This document shows, one piece after another, positions 20,313-32,765 of a stretch of DNA of 64,000 nt. The number at the start of each line of letters is the position of its first letter. The stretch's first letter is position 1. The DNA is from Agelas oroides (taxonomy: Eukaryota > Porifera > Demospongiae > Agelasida > Agelasidae). Location of the stretch: positions 7,426,054-7,490,053 of the forward strand of contig OX422196.1 of assembly GCA_949130485.1 (NCBI GenBank). The letters run 5' to 3'. A program made the translations under genes and the position numbers. The notes under the pieces were generated by a model, which made no database searches, was not told the DNA's origin, and saw nothing but the letters and a program-made list of their open reading frames with translations.

Positions 20313-23300
20313 CTATAGGAGTAAAATTGTAGTATAGGAACATTGTTGTGTGTAGGTGCATGTGAGCTATACTGCAAAGACAAACTGGTTGTTTTAACCA
20401 CAGAATGGTTACCCTGATTGCAGACTAGCTACAGAAATGGTGGTTATGAGAGGTTTATTAATTGCATTAGGCAACCTGAGAGGCAGCTGCCCAGTTCATA
20501 TTGACACACAGAACATCTGTGAGGGAATCACCTGTTTGCACTAAGAGCATGCATGCACACTGTAAAATGGTTTAGGTTATTTCAACCATATTTTGGTCAC
20601 CTCAGTTGTATTCCTTTTGTCAATGGTGTAAGTTCAAGGAATGCTTACAATTTGAACAGAGTGTAGTTGAGAAGCTTCCCTCTTTTGCTAAATTAGTATC
20701 CCCTTTCCTATAATTCAGCATTTCTGGTGAGGTTTCTTTCATCTTACACAGCTGTCCCCGGAGAGTTCCTTGGTTGCATGGTTGTGGTAGAAATGCCAGG
20801 AGTGTAGCCAACTAGGTCTTTTGAAAAAAGAGACTAGCTAATGTAACCAATGAAAAAGCTCCTCAATGAACTTTCATGAAAACCTATTTGGTAGCATTCC
20901 TTGGTCACAGTGATGCAACTATAAGACAACCTAAAATGAGGCCGAAGTAACCCAAGTGTTTTTGCAGTGCTATAGGTTACCGATGATCTCTGAGACATCT
21001 CTCATATCTGGTAAGTGTGCACAAGCAGTGCTGACTACATATACATCATTTCACTTCGAATTCCTTGTTGAGTGTACTCATTGCAGTAGAGTTGTGTGAG
21101 TGATGCTGAGTATGCACATATTGATGCACACATTATGAGCATTTGAGAGCTAGGAGAAGTATGAAAATACTAGATATTTCTATTGAACAAGAGTCGCAAA
21201 CTTAACAGTTATACATGGCCTGCATGATAGTAGCAAATCTGATCTACGTTGCTGCATATGTTCACATACCACAAGGCATGCAAAGTTGGTAAGGTGGTTG
21301 CAGGAGCACATAACAACGTCTTCATCACCAGTATCAAGTGTCTGGCATCCTTCAGTTGTCCAGTTGCCATGACCACCTGCAAGATATCAGAAATTATCCT
21401 GCAGTCACAGACTGAGAACTATGTTACCGTACATAAATTCCAGATGTCCCCTTAATGTTACAATAAACAACATGGGAGGCAAAAATGGCAAGGTTTTGAG
21501 CGTCATTAGACGAGTTTGGGGATGTGTGTTCAGACCGCTTTCACAAAGAGTAATTACAGCATCAACAAATAGTTGCTTATATTGCAGTTGTGTGCGAAAT
21601 ACAGGCAAGGAAGCACTTAGTCAAGTCCTTATCACCAGTGCCAAAGGATAAAAGACTTGGTGACTGCATGCATTTCACAAGTTTCCAACTAATACATCAA
21701 AACCTTAAGCAAGTAAATGTGCACAGAATTGTATATTATAATTAGGTCAACAAACCTGCTAGACTAAAGTCCCATGAGACACACCTTCGACCTGTAATGT
21801 TCTGTGGAAAATAGGGGGTGGATCAAACATAACAGCACAGGGCACTTTTCAGTATGGTAAATCATTACACTTCAGCTACTCGGCTTCAGCTACCCGGCTT
21901 CAGCTACTCGGCTTCAGCTACTCGGCTTCAGCTACCTGGCTTCAGCTCATGATGCTCTGTCAGCAATGTCCCCTTGTACAGTATTGTAGTATCCAGTTTG
22001 TATACTCACCCCATCCATCACATCATCCAGTCTTATCAGAATAATGGCTGGGTCTTGTAGATCTCTGAATGTTCTTCCAGCCACAGTGGCTGCCACCACG
22101 GGAGATGCAATGCGAGTGCCGTTGGGGGCATCTGCTGTTGGAAAGAAGCTGGATTCTTTATACAGTGAGAAGAACACACTAATCTCTTCCATGTTCACAA
22201 TGTTTCGAAACACGGTTGCAGGTAGGAAGGCATATGCAACTTCACCAGGTAATAGTAGTTGTTCATCTTCCTCTTTTTGAGATATGTCCACAGCCAATCT
22301 TCCTGTTGTGGGATAAGATGGCTTTTACATGCTAGTTTCTGTACAATGCTACTATCTTTCGATCATCCTAGGTTCTTGCAAGTATAACCCACAATCACTG
22401 TCATATTACCATCTACATATCTTGAAGAAGAGAAGCTACTGCCAGACCCTTGGAGTTGCTGCACAAGGCTCTGAGGAGAGAGATTAATAGGATCAACATA
22501 TCAGGACTCTTATCAACAACCAGAGAATAAGACGACATGTAGATACACACGCATTGTCTCACCCTTGTTCCCACAAAAGCCACATCTCTTTCAACAATCA
22601 TGACATCTGTGAAGTTCTCTTGTTCCACATGATTGTTGGCTAATGTCTCAAAGCATTGAATAACTCTGGAAGAAAAAATGAGATGGGCACATGATTTGTG
22701 CTCTAGGCCAATAGTCCATCCACGCACCTTGAGCCGTTTCTCTCTAAGACTGCCTCTGGCCAGACAATCAAATCATCCACTATTTTTACAAAATTGTTCA
22801 TCATCTAATGAAGAGGGACAGAAATATTTTGTAGCATGTTTGACAATGAGGGGTATATTAACAGTTTTCCCACGCAAAAGTACCAAACTAACCTCTTGAT
22901 CCACATTAGCTGTCTGACTGTGAGACACCAGAGTAGCAATTCTCTCCAACACACTTAAGACCACAGCCAGGTTCTCTCTTGTCTGATCAGTTGGCCTTCC
23001 GCCCACCTCCCTTACCACTTCACTCAGGTTCAAAGCAACTTGACCAATACTCTCTTGTGTGATGGACACCTAATTAATGAAATGTTCACTTGCACAGATA
23101 TTTCACCATTTATAAATTCTATTACGTAGCAATGGAGTGAAAATGCCTAGTTGGTTACAGATGACATTTCCTCCTGTAATGACAGTCATTATTGTTGTAC
23201 TTACTGTGTTCAAATCTTGGAACTGGCGAGAGACAATGGAGATGCAATTCTCAACTTTGGGATCCTCCCACTCTCCAAACACATTGCACATTCTTCTTGC

Positions 23301-26300
23301 CACTGCCTCTTGCATAGAGACCTCCATTGCAGCTCCAAGTGCACAGGTTTGCGACACTTCCATGTTGCCTTCCATCTCTTCCCAAGTGTAGCTCCCACTG
23401 TCTGTTTGAGTGATATCGTAATCACAGAATCCAAAGTCTGCACGAGAAAGAAAATAAATTGCATCCATCTTGGTGGTGTCCACATGTCATGATAACAAAT
23501 TCTATAAGCATTTCTCTACACAACTATATACTTATACAGATATCACATACCAGATGTGATAATGCTGCCTTCAATAAACGGTGCATCAATAATTCCATTT
23601 TGGAGATCTTGAATGAATTGCTTGACCACTAGGCTATCCATGGATGTAATGTTGCATTCCACTCTGCTCCACGAATTCATGAGATCTTCTTGGCGTCTAG
23701 AAAGTAAAATCGTGGTGCTGATGGATTAAATACTTGACCATTTGTGTAATGTTATTACCTTACAACAGGCTTGCACCGTATAGCTGTTTGGCTGGCTGCA
23801 TCCAGTGCATCTAAGAACTGTAGTAGGTCAATGATATAGATGACAACATTCTTCCAGATATCCAATTAAACAAAACTGCACCAACTGTTGTACACACCAC
23901 AGTCTGGAGATGAAGAAGGTAGTTGGTGACTACAAGTAAGGGCTCTTGTTGAAAACCACCACCAACAGAAAAGCGGAAGATGGTGTATGAAACAGCTTCC
24001 AGAAGCTCTGTAGAAATAGAACACAATCTACATTTCCATTGTTTTCACAGGAGTCTCAAATCAGCCGTAGGACTAACACTCACCTGTAATGTTGACACTA
24101 ATGTCTTCAGTGAAGTTGCCATATTCATTCACTGCTAGACAAGTGTATTTACCACCCATTTGCTGCACTGCTCCATATTGAGGGTGGGTGACAAGATAGA
24201 CTACATTCTCTGACTCCCTCACATGGTACAGATGGGTGGGGTCAGCAATAAAACGACTCAGTCCATCTCCAGACTCAATGGGGAAGATTGCCTCAGCCAC
24301 TTCACTCTGCCCTCCAGAAGCTACATCTTGCTGGTCAAAGACTGGTGGAACTTCTGTTGAGTACACCATACTATCATTAAGATACAGTATAAGAGACTTT
24401 CATAGGATACATGAGCTATACTCCAATATAACTGAGTAGGAGAGAGAGGCTGAGGTGGTGGATGGTAACAAACATTAGCTTGGATAATGTATGTAGTTGC
24501 TAGCTGCCACACTAGTCAGCATGTCAGTGAGAGAAGCACTTTGTAAAACACATGAGAGAACTCAGGGTATTTTCTTCAGGCATTTCATTGTTCTTCCAGA
24601 GAGTTCAGTCACAAGTCAGTTTGTACTGATAGTCACAAGGTCTTGTGCTCAAACCCTATTAAAATAGTTAAGTCTCCAATTCTACTCTGGTGTCTCTAAA
24701 AATATGGAAATATACTACTTGCTATTCATGGACCACAGATGATAATTCTTACACCACACTGAAATTCGCATCGTATCTACCTTCATTCTGATGCATCCAG
24801 ATGACCCTCCCAGGGTAGGGGCCAGCTGATTGGCACCGCAGTCTGAATCTCCTTCCAACGTCAACAAAGTACACTTGGTTAAATTCCTCAGGAATAAATT
24901 CAATATCCGACAACCCTAAAAGGTAGGAAGTAAAAATAAAATTGTACTAGTGAGGTGGAAATGGCAGTATATTATTTTCCAGTGCACGAACCAATGAACA
25001 GCTATAGTTTATTGTTTATTGTGGCATGCTCCAAAGCACATAAAAGCTAAAAAGTTGGTTGAGGCCTGGAAACGAGGCTATATGACAGCCATATGTGTCA
25101 ATGGTAACCTCATTCCCAGGCCCCCATCTGTTGCAGAAAGCTGGGTGGGGCCTGGAAACGAGGCTATGTCAATGGAGCTCTTACTGTCAATGCACTGAGT
25201 GAAATCTGGTTCCCTCCACCTAGCATCAGCTCCACACTCTCTCCAGGCCTTCCCTCCATGTACATCTGTTCCAAACACACAAGCCTGGGTAACTGTTACC
25301 CCAGCAGAACTCTCTTCCCAGCTGTAGTTTCCATCGATAGATGACCATGTCCTGTTGTGGTCACAAAACCCATTAGCTGCATGTGTGGTGCAGTATGTGT
25401 GTGTGTGTGTGTGGAGGAGTAGAAGTGTACATTAAGTTGGATGTTTTCTAGGTCTCAGCAGCTAGCTGCATCAAGGAAAGAAAGTTCAGTGTTCATGAGG
25501 TGTGAACAATCAATGAACCATATCTCCCAGAATAAAAGGTAGCCCTAGATGTTATACACAGTCACAGAATACATGCATCTGACAATTACTCCACCACTAT
25601 GTATAGGTAGTACGTTGAGGAAAGGTAACATGCTAACCTGAGACAGCTTGGGATGACTTGATGATGAATCCAAATTGTGATACGAATGAAACATGCATGT
25701 ATTCAGAGATTTTCCTGACATATTGAAGTGTAGTATTGCTTGCTGGGAGCTCAAAGACCTCACACTCAATTCTTAACCAGAAGTTCTGAGTATCAAGTCT
25801 CCTTCTAAATAAGGAAATGAGATGTGTAGAGATAATGTTCTGCAGTCTATACGCAGCTGTGGGTTTTGCCATGCATTATCCTGATGCATGTGGACTACTG
25901 GTATTGATACACAAATCAAACTAGCATTGATGACAGAAAAGCTTACGGGTTGACAAATTTGCAATCTGAATTGACTGTACTTCCTCTGGCAGTAACATTC
26001 TCAGTGGGCAAAAGAGTTACAGATTGGTGAATCTAATAAGAAAAACAACAATTAGTAGCAGACAGACTGTAGATATCATTTGTTGGTTGGCAATCACATA
26101 CTACTGTGCAAAAACATAAAGTGCTTTGGTACAATTCTTACTGATAGTCTAATTAATTGAAGTAGTATGCTTCTGGTGAATCCAGAATAATGAAGGTGAG
26201 CTTTAATAGCTGTGAGGTTTAGAGTGGAGAGCCGCAGAAAGACCAAAGATCCAGACTGGAACTCTGCATACAAAGATTGGCCACATGCATCAAATCAAGC

Positions 26301-29300
26301 CAAAGTATTTTGGTAACAAAGTAAGCAACAACAAACCCTGGCATCTGATGCCAACATCTGAGGAATGGTCACATTGGTGCACTCCCACTTGATGCCGTGA
26401 TGTGCAGTCCAGAATGCTGTCCTCAACACCAGAACAGAATGGCTGTTCAACAAAAATGGGTCCTGAGCCACTCCCAAAATCCAACCCTCCCACACCACCT
26501 GTATAGCACAAACAAGTAGATCAGCATCTGTTACACCTTGTCTTTTCATCAAACTCTGCTAGTGCACATAATATGCACACATAGCATAAACAGCTAAGTT
26601 AGTTGGTTCCAAGTACGCTTAAGGAGTCCACTAGCCTTGTGCCCAGGCCATTTGAGTATGAGGCTATAGAATGCCCTCACCCACCTGACAATACATAAAC
26701 AAGCCAAAGAGAATGTTTGTGCATAAGTAAAACCACTCCTCAAAGATATATAGTGTGCATCATGGCACACATGGTGTGTAAGTGGCAAGCTGGACTATAG
26801 CCTAGAGGGACTCCTTACCAAAGGGAAAGAAACCCAGTGTTCTGCAAGTCACCATATAAGTACACCATCACTGGTCCCATTCCCACTGCAAACAGTGCCC
26901 CCTTACCAAAGGGAAAGAAACCCAGTGTTCTGCAAGCCACCATAAGTACACCATCACTGGTCCCATTCCCACTGCAAACAGTGCCCCAGGCATGGTTGAA
27001 GCAAATCTCAAGTCTTCCTTCAGTAGGTACTGAGCCATTGACAAGACGTAGTTCTCCATCAGTGCACTTTGAAGGAACAGTACCACTGCCTCCTTGAGAC
27101 AAGGGAGAACGCACACTAACATCCGGGCTCACAGTCACTTTACCTTCCCTTGGTTAAAGATTACTTTACGTGGTATTTGGAGGCAACTTAAAGTGCACAA
27201 GATTATCTTGCCTTGACATACGACTCCGACATAGTTCCTGCTGCACATAAACTCAGGAGACAATGTCAGGCACTCTTGGATAGTCTCTTCTGACCCATCA
27301 CAGTTGGCGACACCATCAACAACAGGGAACTGTCCAGGGTTAGCAAGGTCTCCATAGTCATCAATAGCAATTGCACCTGTACAGTATAACAGATGAGAGT
27401 CTCATGACCAGTTCGGTATGACCTATGGTTGGTCACGAGACTAGAAAGAAGAGTAAGCTACATAATGGACTTGTGCGCAGCCAGAAGTGACTATAACAGG
27501 ATCTACTCACGGGGCATGATACTCACCATAGGGAGAGAATCCTAGTTGTCTGCATAGCACACTAGCATCTTCATTGTCCCAGGAATCTCCATCAACCCCA
27601 ATGTGTCTGCCATCCATACATATCTCCACCCTACCTAATCTTCCTCCACTGGCAGCCAGAAGAAATGGTGAGAAGCTAGAAAAGCCAACATCTGAAAACT
27701 GTACGTCTCCCTCCACACAGCTGGATCTTTCCACAGCTAAGTAAGGAAGAACCAAGTTTCTCAATGCAGACATGCATGCACTGTAACAAGTGTACATAAT
27801 GAAATAACCATAGCCTTATTCCCTCACACCACCCCAGCTTCACACACAGGGGTGTGAGAGGCTGGGAACATGACTAACACGTTCCACTCTTAGCTGTTAC
27901 ATACCTGAACACTGCATGTGCAAGTCAGAGTAGTGTCGACAATCAGAAATTCCAATGGGGTAGCGATGAGCACACTCCAAAAGGCTCGTTTCAAAACCAC
28001 AGCACTTTATGCTTGTCAAGAAGATGGGTGTGGAGGCCGGTGTTAAACTCTGTGGGAAGATCTCCATAGCACCTTTGGAGAGATAGTGAATAGTCAGTAT
28101 AATCCAATGGCTCAGACTTTTATGTGCATATTTGTATCCTTGTGCTTGCCTTCCGGTGAGCGTCCTAGCTGCTGACATATCATGGCAGCATCCTCACTAT
28201 TGAATTGCCACTCAGATTGGCAAACTGTGCCCCATGCATGGTTGAAGCACACTTCCACTCTGCCAGTCACATACAGTAGAGCACTCCCCCCGTCTACCCT
28301 TTCAGGTGGAGACACAAGTCTCATACCACCATCAGTGCAGTTCGAAGGTAAGATATCGTTGCCTACAATTGATGCAAGAGCAAAATGACCGGTATGTCTA
28401 GTCTATAGTGACCGGTATGTCTAGTCTATAGTGACCGGCATGTCTAGTCTATAGTCTAGTCTATAGTGACCGGTATGTCTAGTCTATAGTGACCGGTATG
28501 TCTAGTCTATAGTCTAGTCTATAGTGACCGGTATGTCTAGTCTATAGTGACCGGTATGTCTAGTCTCCGGTATGTCTAGTCTATAGTGACATACACTGCA
28601 CATACTTTGACAGACTACTCCCACATTGGCACTGCTGTTGCACTCAAAGGTTTCATTGCTGAAAATAGCTGAAGAACAGTTCTGAAGTGTAGATTCTGAA
28701 CCAGTACAGTCTCCAATAGGTGATCGGATGGAACGAACAACACCACCAAATTGTTGACCATAGTCACTGATGACAGTTGCACCTTGAGATAAAATAGGAC
28801 AACTGAATGCAAACTAATCAAGGGTCTCAATCAAAGGGATTCACCCACCATAGGGGGAGTAGCCCAGCTGCCTGCATAAAACACTCGCATCTCTGCTGTC
28901 CCACAGATCACTGCAGATGGTTGCACTAAATATGCCGCCCACGCAGACCTCCACTCTCCCAAAAGTGCCACTACCAGCACTTAATTCACTGCCGACAGCA
29001 CTGCCATCTCTAATAATTCGCACTGAACCTTCACTGCAAGGTCCTGTATGCGAATGTATGTATTCATTATGAACACTTAGTGTATGCGACTCAATCTCAG
29101 TATGTTCCTACATGTCAGCTTCATGATCATACACTCACCCAAACATGCTACTCCAGCATCCTCAAAATGGTTGCAGCCATGAATTCCAATCCCTCGGTGA
29201 GTGCAGTTAGTTAGGTAGGACTCTGATCCATTGCACATGACATGGTCCAGGAAAATGGGATCACTTGTAGGGCCAAGTGGTGGACGTAGAAGTGCCTGTG

Positions 29301-30646
29301 CACCTGTTCAGGAAATAGCATTTGCCACATTGAGTTCTGTACAACACTTCAAGTGTCGTAAAACAGTCAAGAAAATCATTGCACAATGTCAGCAGTTTTG
29401 GAGAGAGAAAGAATGATCTAGCTGGAAATCCACCCAGGTCCTGGGTTCAATTTCAAGCTGGATTCTGGTCTTTCCAAGCTCACATCAAGTTTGTTTCTAC
29501 CTACACAGAGTTACAAACAAATCATAGTATCAACTCTACCTTCAGTGGTGAATCCAAGCTGTCTACAGACCACAGTGGCAGCACTAGTATACCAGAAGCG
29601 TCTGCACACTGTTCCCCACACTCCATCAAAACAGATCTCAACTCTCCCCTCCAATTCAGTCTGGCCACCCACCAATCGAACTGCACTGTCTGTGCAGTTC
29701 TCACGTACTGAATAGAGAGTAATGTAAAATGTGTGCATCAAGTATCGGAAATCTCATGACAAAAATGTGCACTTATGTACCTGTACATCGCACACCAGCA
29801 TCCCCTGTATGGTTAGTGCATCTGTGAATTCCAACTGGGAAAGATCTGGAGCAGTTGAGCACATGTTCCTCACTGCCACAGCAGTTGATACTTTCCAGGA
29901 ATATTGGTCCTGCTCCACTCCCGTATACTGTGAAAGTCACTGTGGGATCTAAAGTACACAGCATCATATAATATTACGATCTCTCAAATTTTGGTCTCTC
30001 CTCAGGTGTGCACTGTGTGTAAAATACTTACTGAGTCGAGAGTATCCCAGCTGTTGGCAGACAACACTAGCATCTAGTCGACCAAATCCAGAGCTACATA
30101 TTGTACCCCAAGTTCCGTTAAAGCAGATCTCTACTCTTCCTTCATTGGGTGTTATACCATCCATAAGCCTCACATCACCATCAGAGCAGTTTGCAGGCAG
30201 AGTTCCATTCTCTGAAATCCATTCAGACAGAATATCACCATAAGAGTATCAGAGTTGGATTAAGCTGAGATAAACATTCATTACTTTGGCAAGCCATGGC
30301 TACACTGAACACTACACAAATGATTATTTGGCAGTGCATCACTAAGTCCATTTATTGTACTCTTCTTGCACTTATTAAAAAATTCATTACAGCACAGTGT
30401 GCAGGGGTTCGGCATGGTAAACAAATTAGCTATGTAAATTAGGTAGTCATATCAAGGCTACTTGCTAGATTTATTAGAACCACGGCTTTTGCTGGTCAGT
30501 TACCACTGTTGAGCACTGAAACAAAGTGAAAAACATGCACCCTGGTATAACTTACCCTGTGTTGATGTGTGCACCACTGCACAGCCCAGGAGGAATGTAA
30601 TTGCTGCGACATACCGCAGTGACTTACAAGTTGAACGACTCGCCAT
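18713..30646 (-). CDS. Adhesion GPCR gene B: signal, 6 SRCR, HRM, Ig, HRM, GAIN-GPS, 7TM
   Basis: This receptor is read in 34 exons whose lengths sum to 1,922 codons including the stop. It starts at ATG 30644-30646 with a 30-residue hydrophobic leader ([15 protein letters not shown]) ending in phase 1. Domain order is six SRCR domains (30211-26337), a first module plus HRM (26263-25185), an Ig domain split over two exons (24915-24753 and 24370-24084), a second module plus HRM (24007-23205), GAIN (23069-22010), GPS (21801-21756 and 21376-21270), 7TM (20312-18713) and a Ser/Thr-rich tail. SRCR and Ig domains bind proteins or glycans outside the cell; GAIN-GPS cleaves itself and controls the 7TM signal. 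Every exon joins in phase, except that the donor of the 24007 exon and the reading of the 23810-23764 exon are uncertain. It is paralogous to gene A, immediately downstream. Confidence 0.85.
20033..20165. repeat. Intronic tandem repeat, 17-18-bp unit
   Basis: About eight copies of CAGTTCACAGTCATTGA with a few CGTT variants, inside the intron before gene B's TM2 exon. Confidence 0.9.
20640..20960 (+). repeat. Dispersed repeat family R1, copy 2
   Basis: Intronic to gene B. Shares GAAGCTTCCCTCTTTTGCTA at its start and CCTATTTGGTAGCATTCCTT near its end with the copies at 35.8 and 61.8 kb. Confidence 0.75.
21270..23069 (-). other. Gene B GAIN domain and GPS
   Basis: GAIN exons are 23069-22893, 22804-22728, 22665-22563, 22470-22410 and 22302-22010. 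GPS exons are 21801-21756 ([12 protein letters not shown]) and 21376-21270 (NWTTEGC, then [12 protein letters not shown]). The HLT cleavage triplet is intact. In gene A the region of the 61- and 293-bp exons is a single exon of 339-348 bp, so the paralogues differ by one intron here. Confidence 0.85.
21877..21945. repeat. 14-bp tandem repeat in a gene B intron
   Basis: Five copies of CTTCAGCTACTCGG with single-base changes. Confidence 0.92.
23205..26263 (-). other. Gene B duplicated linker module, HRM and Ig region
   Basis: Two runs of exons share order and phases. The first is 26263-26142, 26032-25947, 25804-25638 and HRM 25376-25185. The second is 24007 to about 23901, 23810-23764, 23696-23551 and HRM 23437-23205. 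Phases go 1 to 0, 0 to 2, 2 to 1 in both, and the third exons share a W-R-x-E-C motif (FWLRIECEV and SWSRVECNI). Each HRM has NYSWEE or SYTWEE followed by cysteines and a GxW segment. The Ig exons (with [16 protein letters not shown] and [14 protein letters not shown]) lie between the two runs. The function of the linker module is not recognised. Confidence 0.7.
26813..26986. repeat. Tandem duplication of part of the SRCR6 exon and its splice donor
   Basis: About 86 bp (26901-26986) is repeated at 26813-26900. Each copy holds the last part of the SRCR N-half coding sequence followed by a TTTG/GTAAGG donor. The outer copy has two extra bases (TA), so using its donor would break the frame; the inner donor at 26901-26906 keeps it. 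Confidence 0.85.
28388..28590. repeat. ~22-bp minisatellite in a gene B intron
   Basis: Repeats of GACCGGTATGTCTAGTCTATAGT, with some shortened units, between the two exons that flank SRCR domains 3 and 4. Confidence 0.93.
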
Positions 30647-31099
30647 TGCGGTCTGATACTCTTGCCTGTCCGAAAGGTGCAGCAACAACCGTGAATGCAC
30701 AAAAAATGGCAAGTGTGCAGAAAATATGTAGCTTGTATGGCTGCAGCGCTGGGGCGCGCGCGTTACACCCGCAACGGGTATTTAGAGAAAAATATTGAAT
30801 CAAGAACAAAAAGTCCTGAAAAATGACTCACAGTGGTGAGAGGACCATCTGGGGCATTCCTATGAGCAGCATATTCCCCTTGGTATTCGAGTTTTACAGA
30901 AAAGGTGAGATGTACACGCACACATGCGTGACCAGGCTCTTGTCTATTGACACTCCACCCAAGCTGCCTCTAGTTTCTTAGTCTAGTGGAGTTTTGAAGC
31001 AGTCCAATGAAGATGTATAAAGATTAGCTGAGTAAGATATTTAGCCAAGAAATTGAAGTTAGTAAGACCAATCACTTGACTTTTTGGTATATATATTCC
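30647..31099. other. Upstream region of gene B
   Basis: This is the 5' flank of gene B. The short GC-rich run near 30750-30770 could be near the promoter, but I see no definite core element. It also separates gene B from the plus-strand genes. Confidence 0.35.
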
Positions 31100-31710
31100 T
31101 AGCCTCGTACCCAGACTTTTCATAGGAGAAACTGCCTGGCAACTTACCCGGGTTCAAACTATATACGGATATGACGTCAAGGAGATTACAGCTGCACCCA
31201 TACAAGCCATGAATATTGGATAATGCATGTGATATTTGATCATAGCCACATGACTGTTCGTAATGTGCAAGCACGTTGTTGTTGCCAGTAAGACTCATTA
31301 CAGGCTTACAAGTTATATGGTTGCTGTCTTACTTGCCATCTATAGACGCACCGCTTGCAGAAGACTCCCCTCGCTCACCGATGTCGATACGCCAGACTGA
31401 TAATAAGTACTAACTAGTACCACACTGCTACTCTCAAACAGATCCTTGCTTGTAAAGAAACCGTTTTGTCCGAAGGTACTGTACAAAAGTCAGCAGAAGG
31501 AGTTCGAACAAAACAGTCGTTCCAAGCACTAGTGGTATGGGTACGTTATACTGTGATGCATTTATGACGCAATTGAAATTCTACAACTGTCACGTGAAGC
31601 GTTCTGAAATCTGATTGGTACTGCCAACTCCAGAGCAACGGAAGTCAACAATTTGAACTTGGATAAGTTGCCAGGACATTTCTCCTGCGAACGGTCTGGG
31701 TACGAGGCTA
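31100..31710. mobile_element. 611-bp foldback-type element with exact 9-bp duplication
   Basis: The ends are TAGCCTCGTACCCAGAC and GTCTGGGTACGAGGCTA. ATATATTCC is present at 31091-31099 and 31711-31719. It belongs to the same family as the elements at 3669, 11451 and 32950. Open frames inside it have no transposase-like content. Confidence 0.88.
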
Positions 31711-31719
31711 ATATATTCC

Positions 31720-32654
31720 CTATTTGCCGACTCCTGTTTCGCCTATCTAAAGTGAAAGAGTGGTGTTTTGCAGTGTAGGTTATTGAAATGAGCAATTGAT
31801 CTGCTTCCACTCTAAACTCCGTGATGACAAATGAAGAGCCTCCCAATACTGTAGTTTTGTAAAAGAGCGCCCACCCCCTACTTTTGGCCCAATTTCCTGT
31901 ATAGGGTCAAAGACCACTCAAATTAGTGCACACCCTGGAGCAAGCTTTGTGTGGCTTATGAAGTGTACTTGTTGAGTTGGTGAAGCACAGCCTCGAGTGC
32001 TGTGCATAGCTGAGGTAAGGAACTTCGTGTTATACTTCATCGAAGATCATTACAAGGTTTCTTTGAGTAGACAGACATAGCGAATGCAGTGCGCTCCATG
32101 AGCTACACTTTGCTCGTGGTGACATGGTGCCATTCAGAGTGTTGTGTGCCGTCAGGAGTTGACTTCAAAGCCACTGGTGGCTTCATTATACGTTAAGGTT
32201 TGTCCAATTATTTGCTTCGAGGGCGTCGAGTCGCTTTAAACATGACATGGGTGCTCTTTCGTGTTTTAAAGCAGAAACACTTGAGAGAGCATCCACTTTC
32301 CTCTTTGGCAGACTTGTAACGTGCTCTGCCTATGGGTTCTCTTTCGCCAGACTGTGGTATACATATGCCTCCTGTATAATGAGGTGTCCGCTATAGAGAA
32401 TGTCTGTTAAGGGAGGTTCCACTGTATATATGCCTCCTGTGACACCAACCTATGATGTCATAGTCTTTGACTACATGTTCCGAAACACGATTGACCTGTT
32501 ATGGTTGATAAACCTAACTGCAGCTCTTGCCTACCTTGTCTGTAGACAAATGTAGACAAAAACTAATCCTAGTGCCCAACTATTGTTTTCAAAGACCAGC
32601 CAACTTCAGGATGTCACTTTTAAGTGGCTTTGCCTGAATATTTTTGCCTGAAGT
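31720..32654. other. Non-coding, repeat-like stretch
   Basis: Contains the phrase TATGCCTCCTGT twice (about 32362 and 32430) and no convincing exon. The missing 5' exons of the ACBD3-like gene could lie here, but I could not identify any. Confidence 0.4.
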
Positions 32655-32765
32655 ATATAGGCCAAACAGGAGTAGACAAACGGGAGTAGACAAACGGGAG
32701 TAGACAAACTGGAGTAGACAAATGGGAGTAGACAAACGGGAGTAGACAAACGGGAGTAGACAACC
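32655..32765. repeat. 14-bp minisatellite
   Basis: About eight units of GTAGACAAACGGGA. The same core on the opposite strand (TTTNGTCTACTCC) builds the 31-bp minisatellite at 63.77-64.0 kb. Confidence 0.9.

Larger units (their letters stand above)
26337..30211 (-). other. Gene B cluster of six two-exon SRCR domains
   Basis: Each domain is split at the same point. N-half exons are 30211-30032, 29707-29540, 29043-28849, 28362-28150, 27736-27527 and 27092-26907. C-half exons are 29948-29781, 29303-29139, 28782-28606, 28072-27905, 27376-27212 and 26498-26337. N halves carry [19 protein letters not shown] strands and VCRQLG; C halves carry GPIF, CxGxE and the final V-x-C. All introns are phase 1. 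Two donors appear to be GC rather than GT (28144-28149 GCAAGC and 27206-27211 GCAAGA). Confidence 0.87.

Noticed and set aside
20152..20337. Plus-strand small open frame
   Set aside because: Antisense shadow of the gene B TM1 exon plus the adjacent tandem repeat.
23137..23492. Plus-strand open frames over the gene B HRM exon
   Set aside because: Opposite-strand shadows; the minus-strand frame has HRM cysteines and proper splice sites.
28388..28590. Regular repeats considered as a CRISPR array
   Set aside because: Units are head to tail with no unique spacers, and the setting is an intron of an animal gene.
31562..31846. Minus-strand frame of 94 codons
   Set aside because: It spans the end of the 611-bp transposon and its flank and shows no protein-like pattern.
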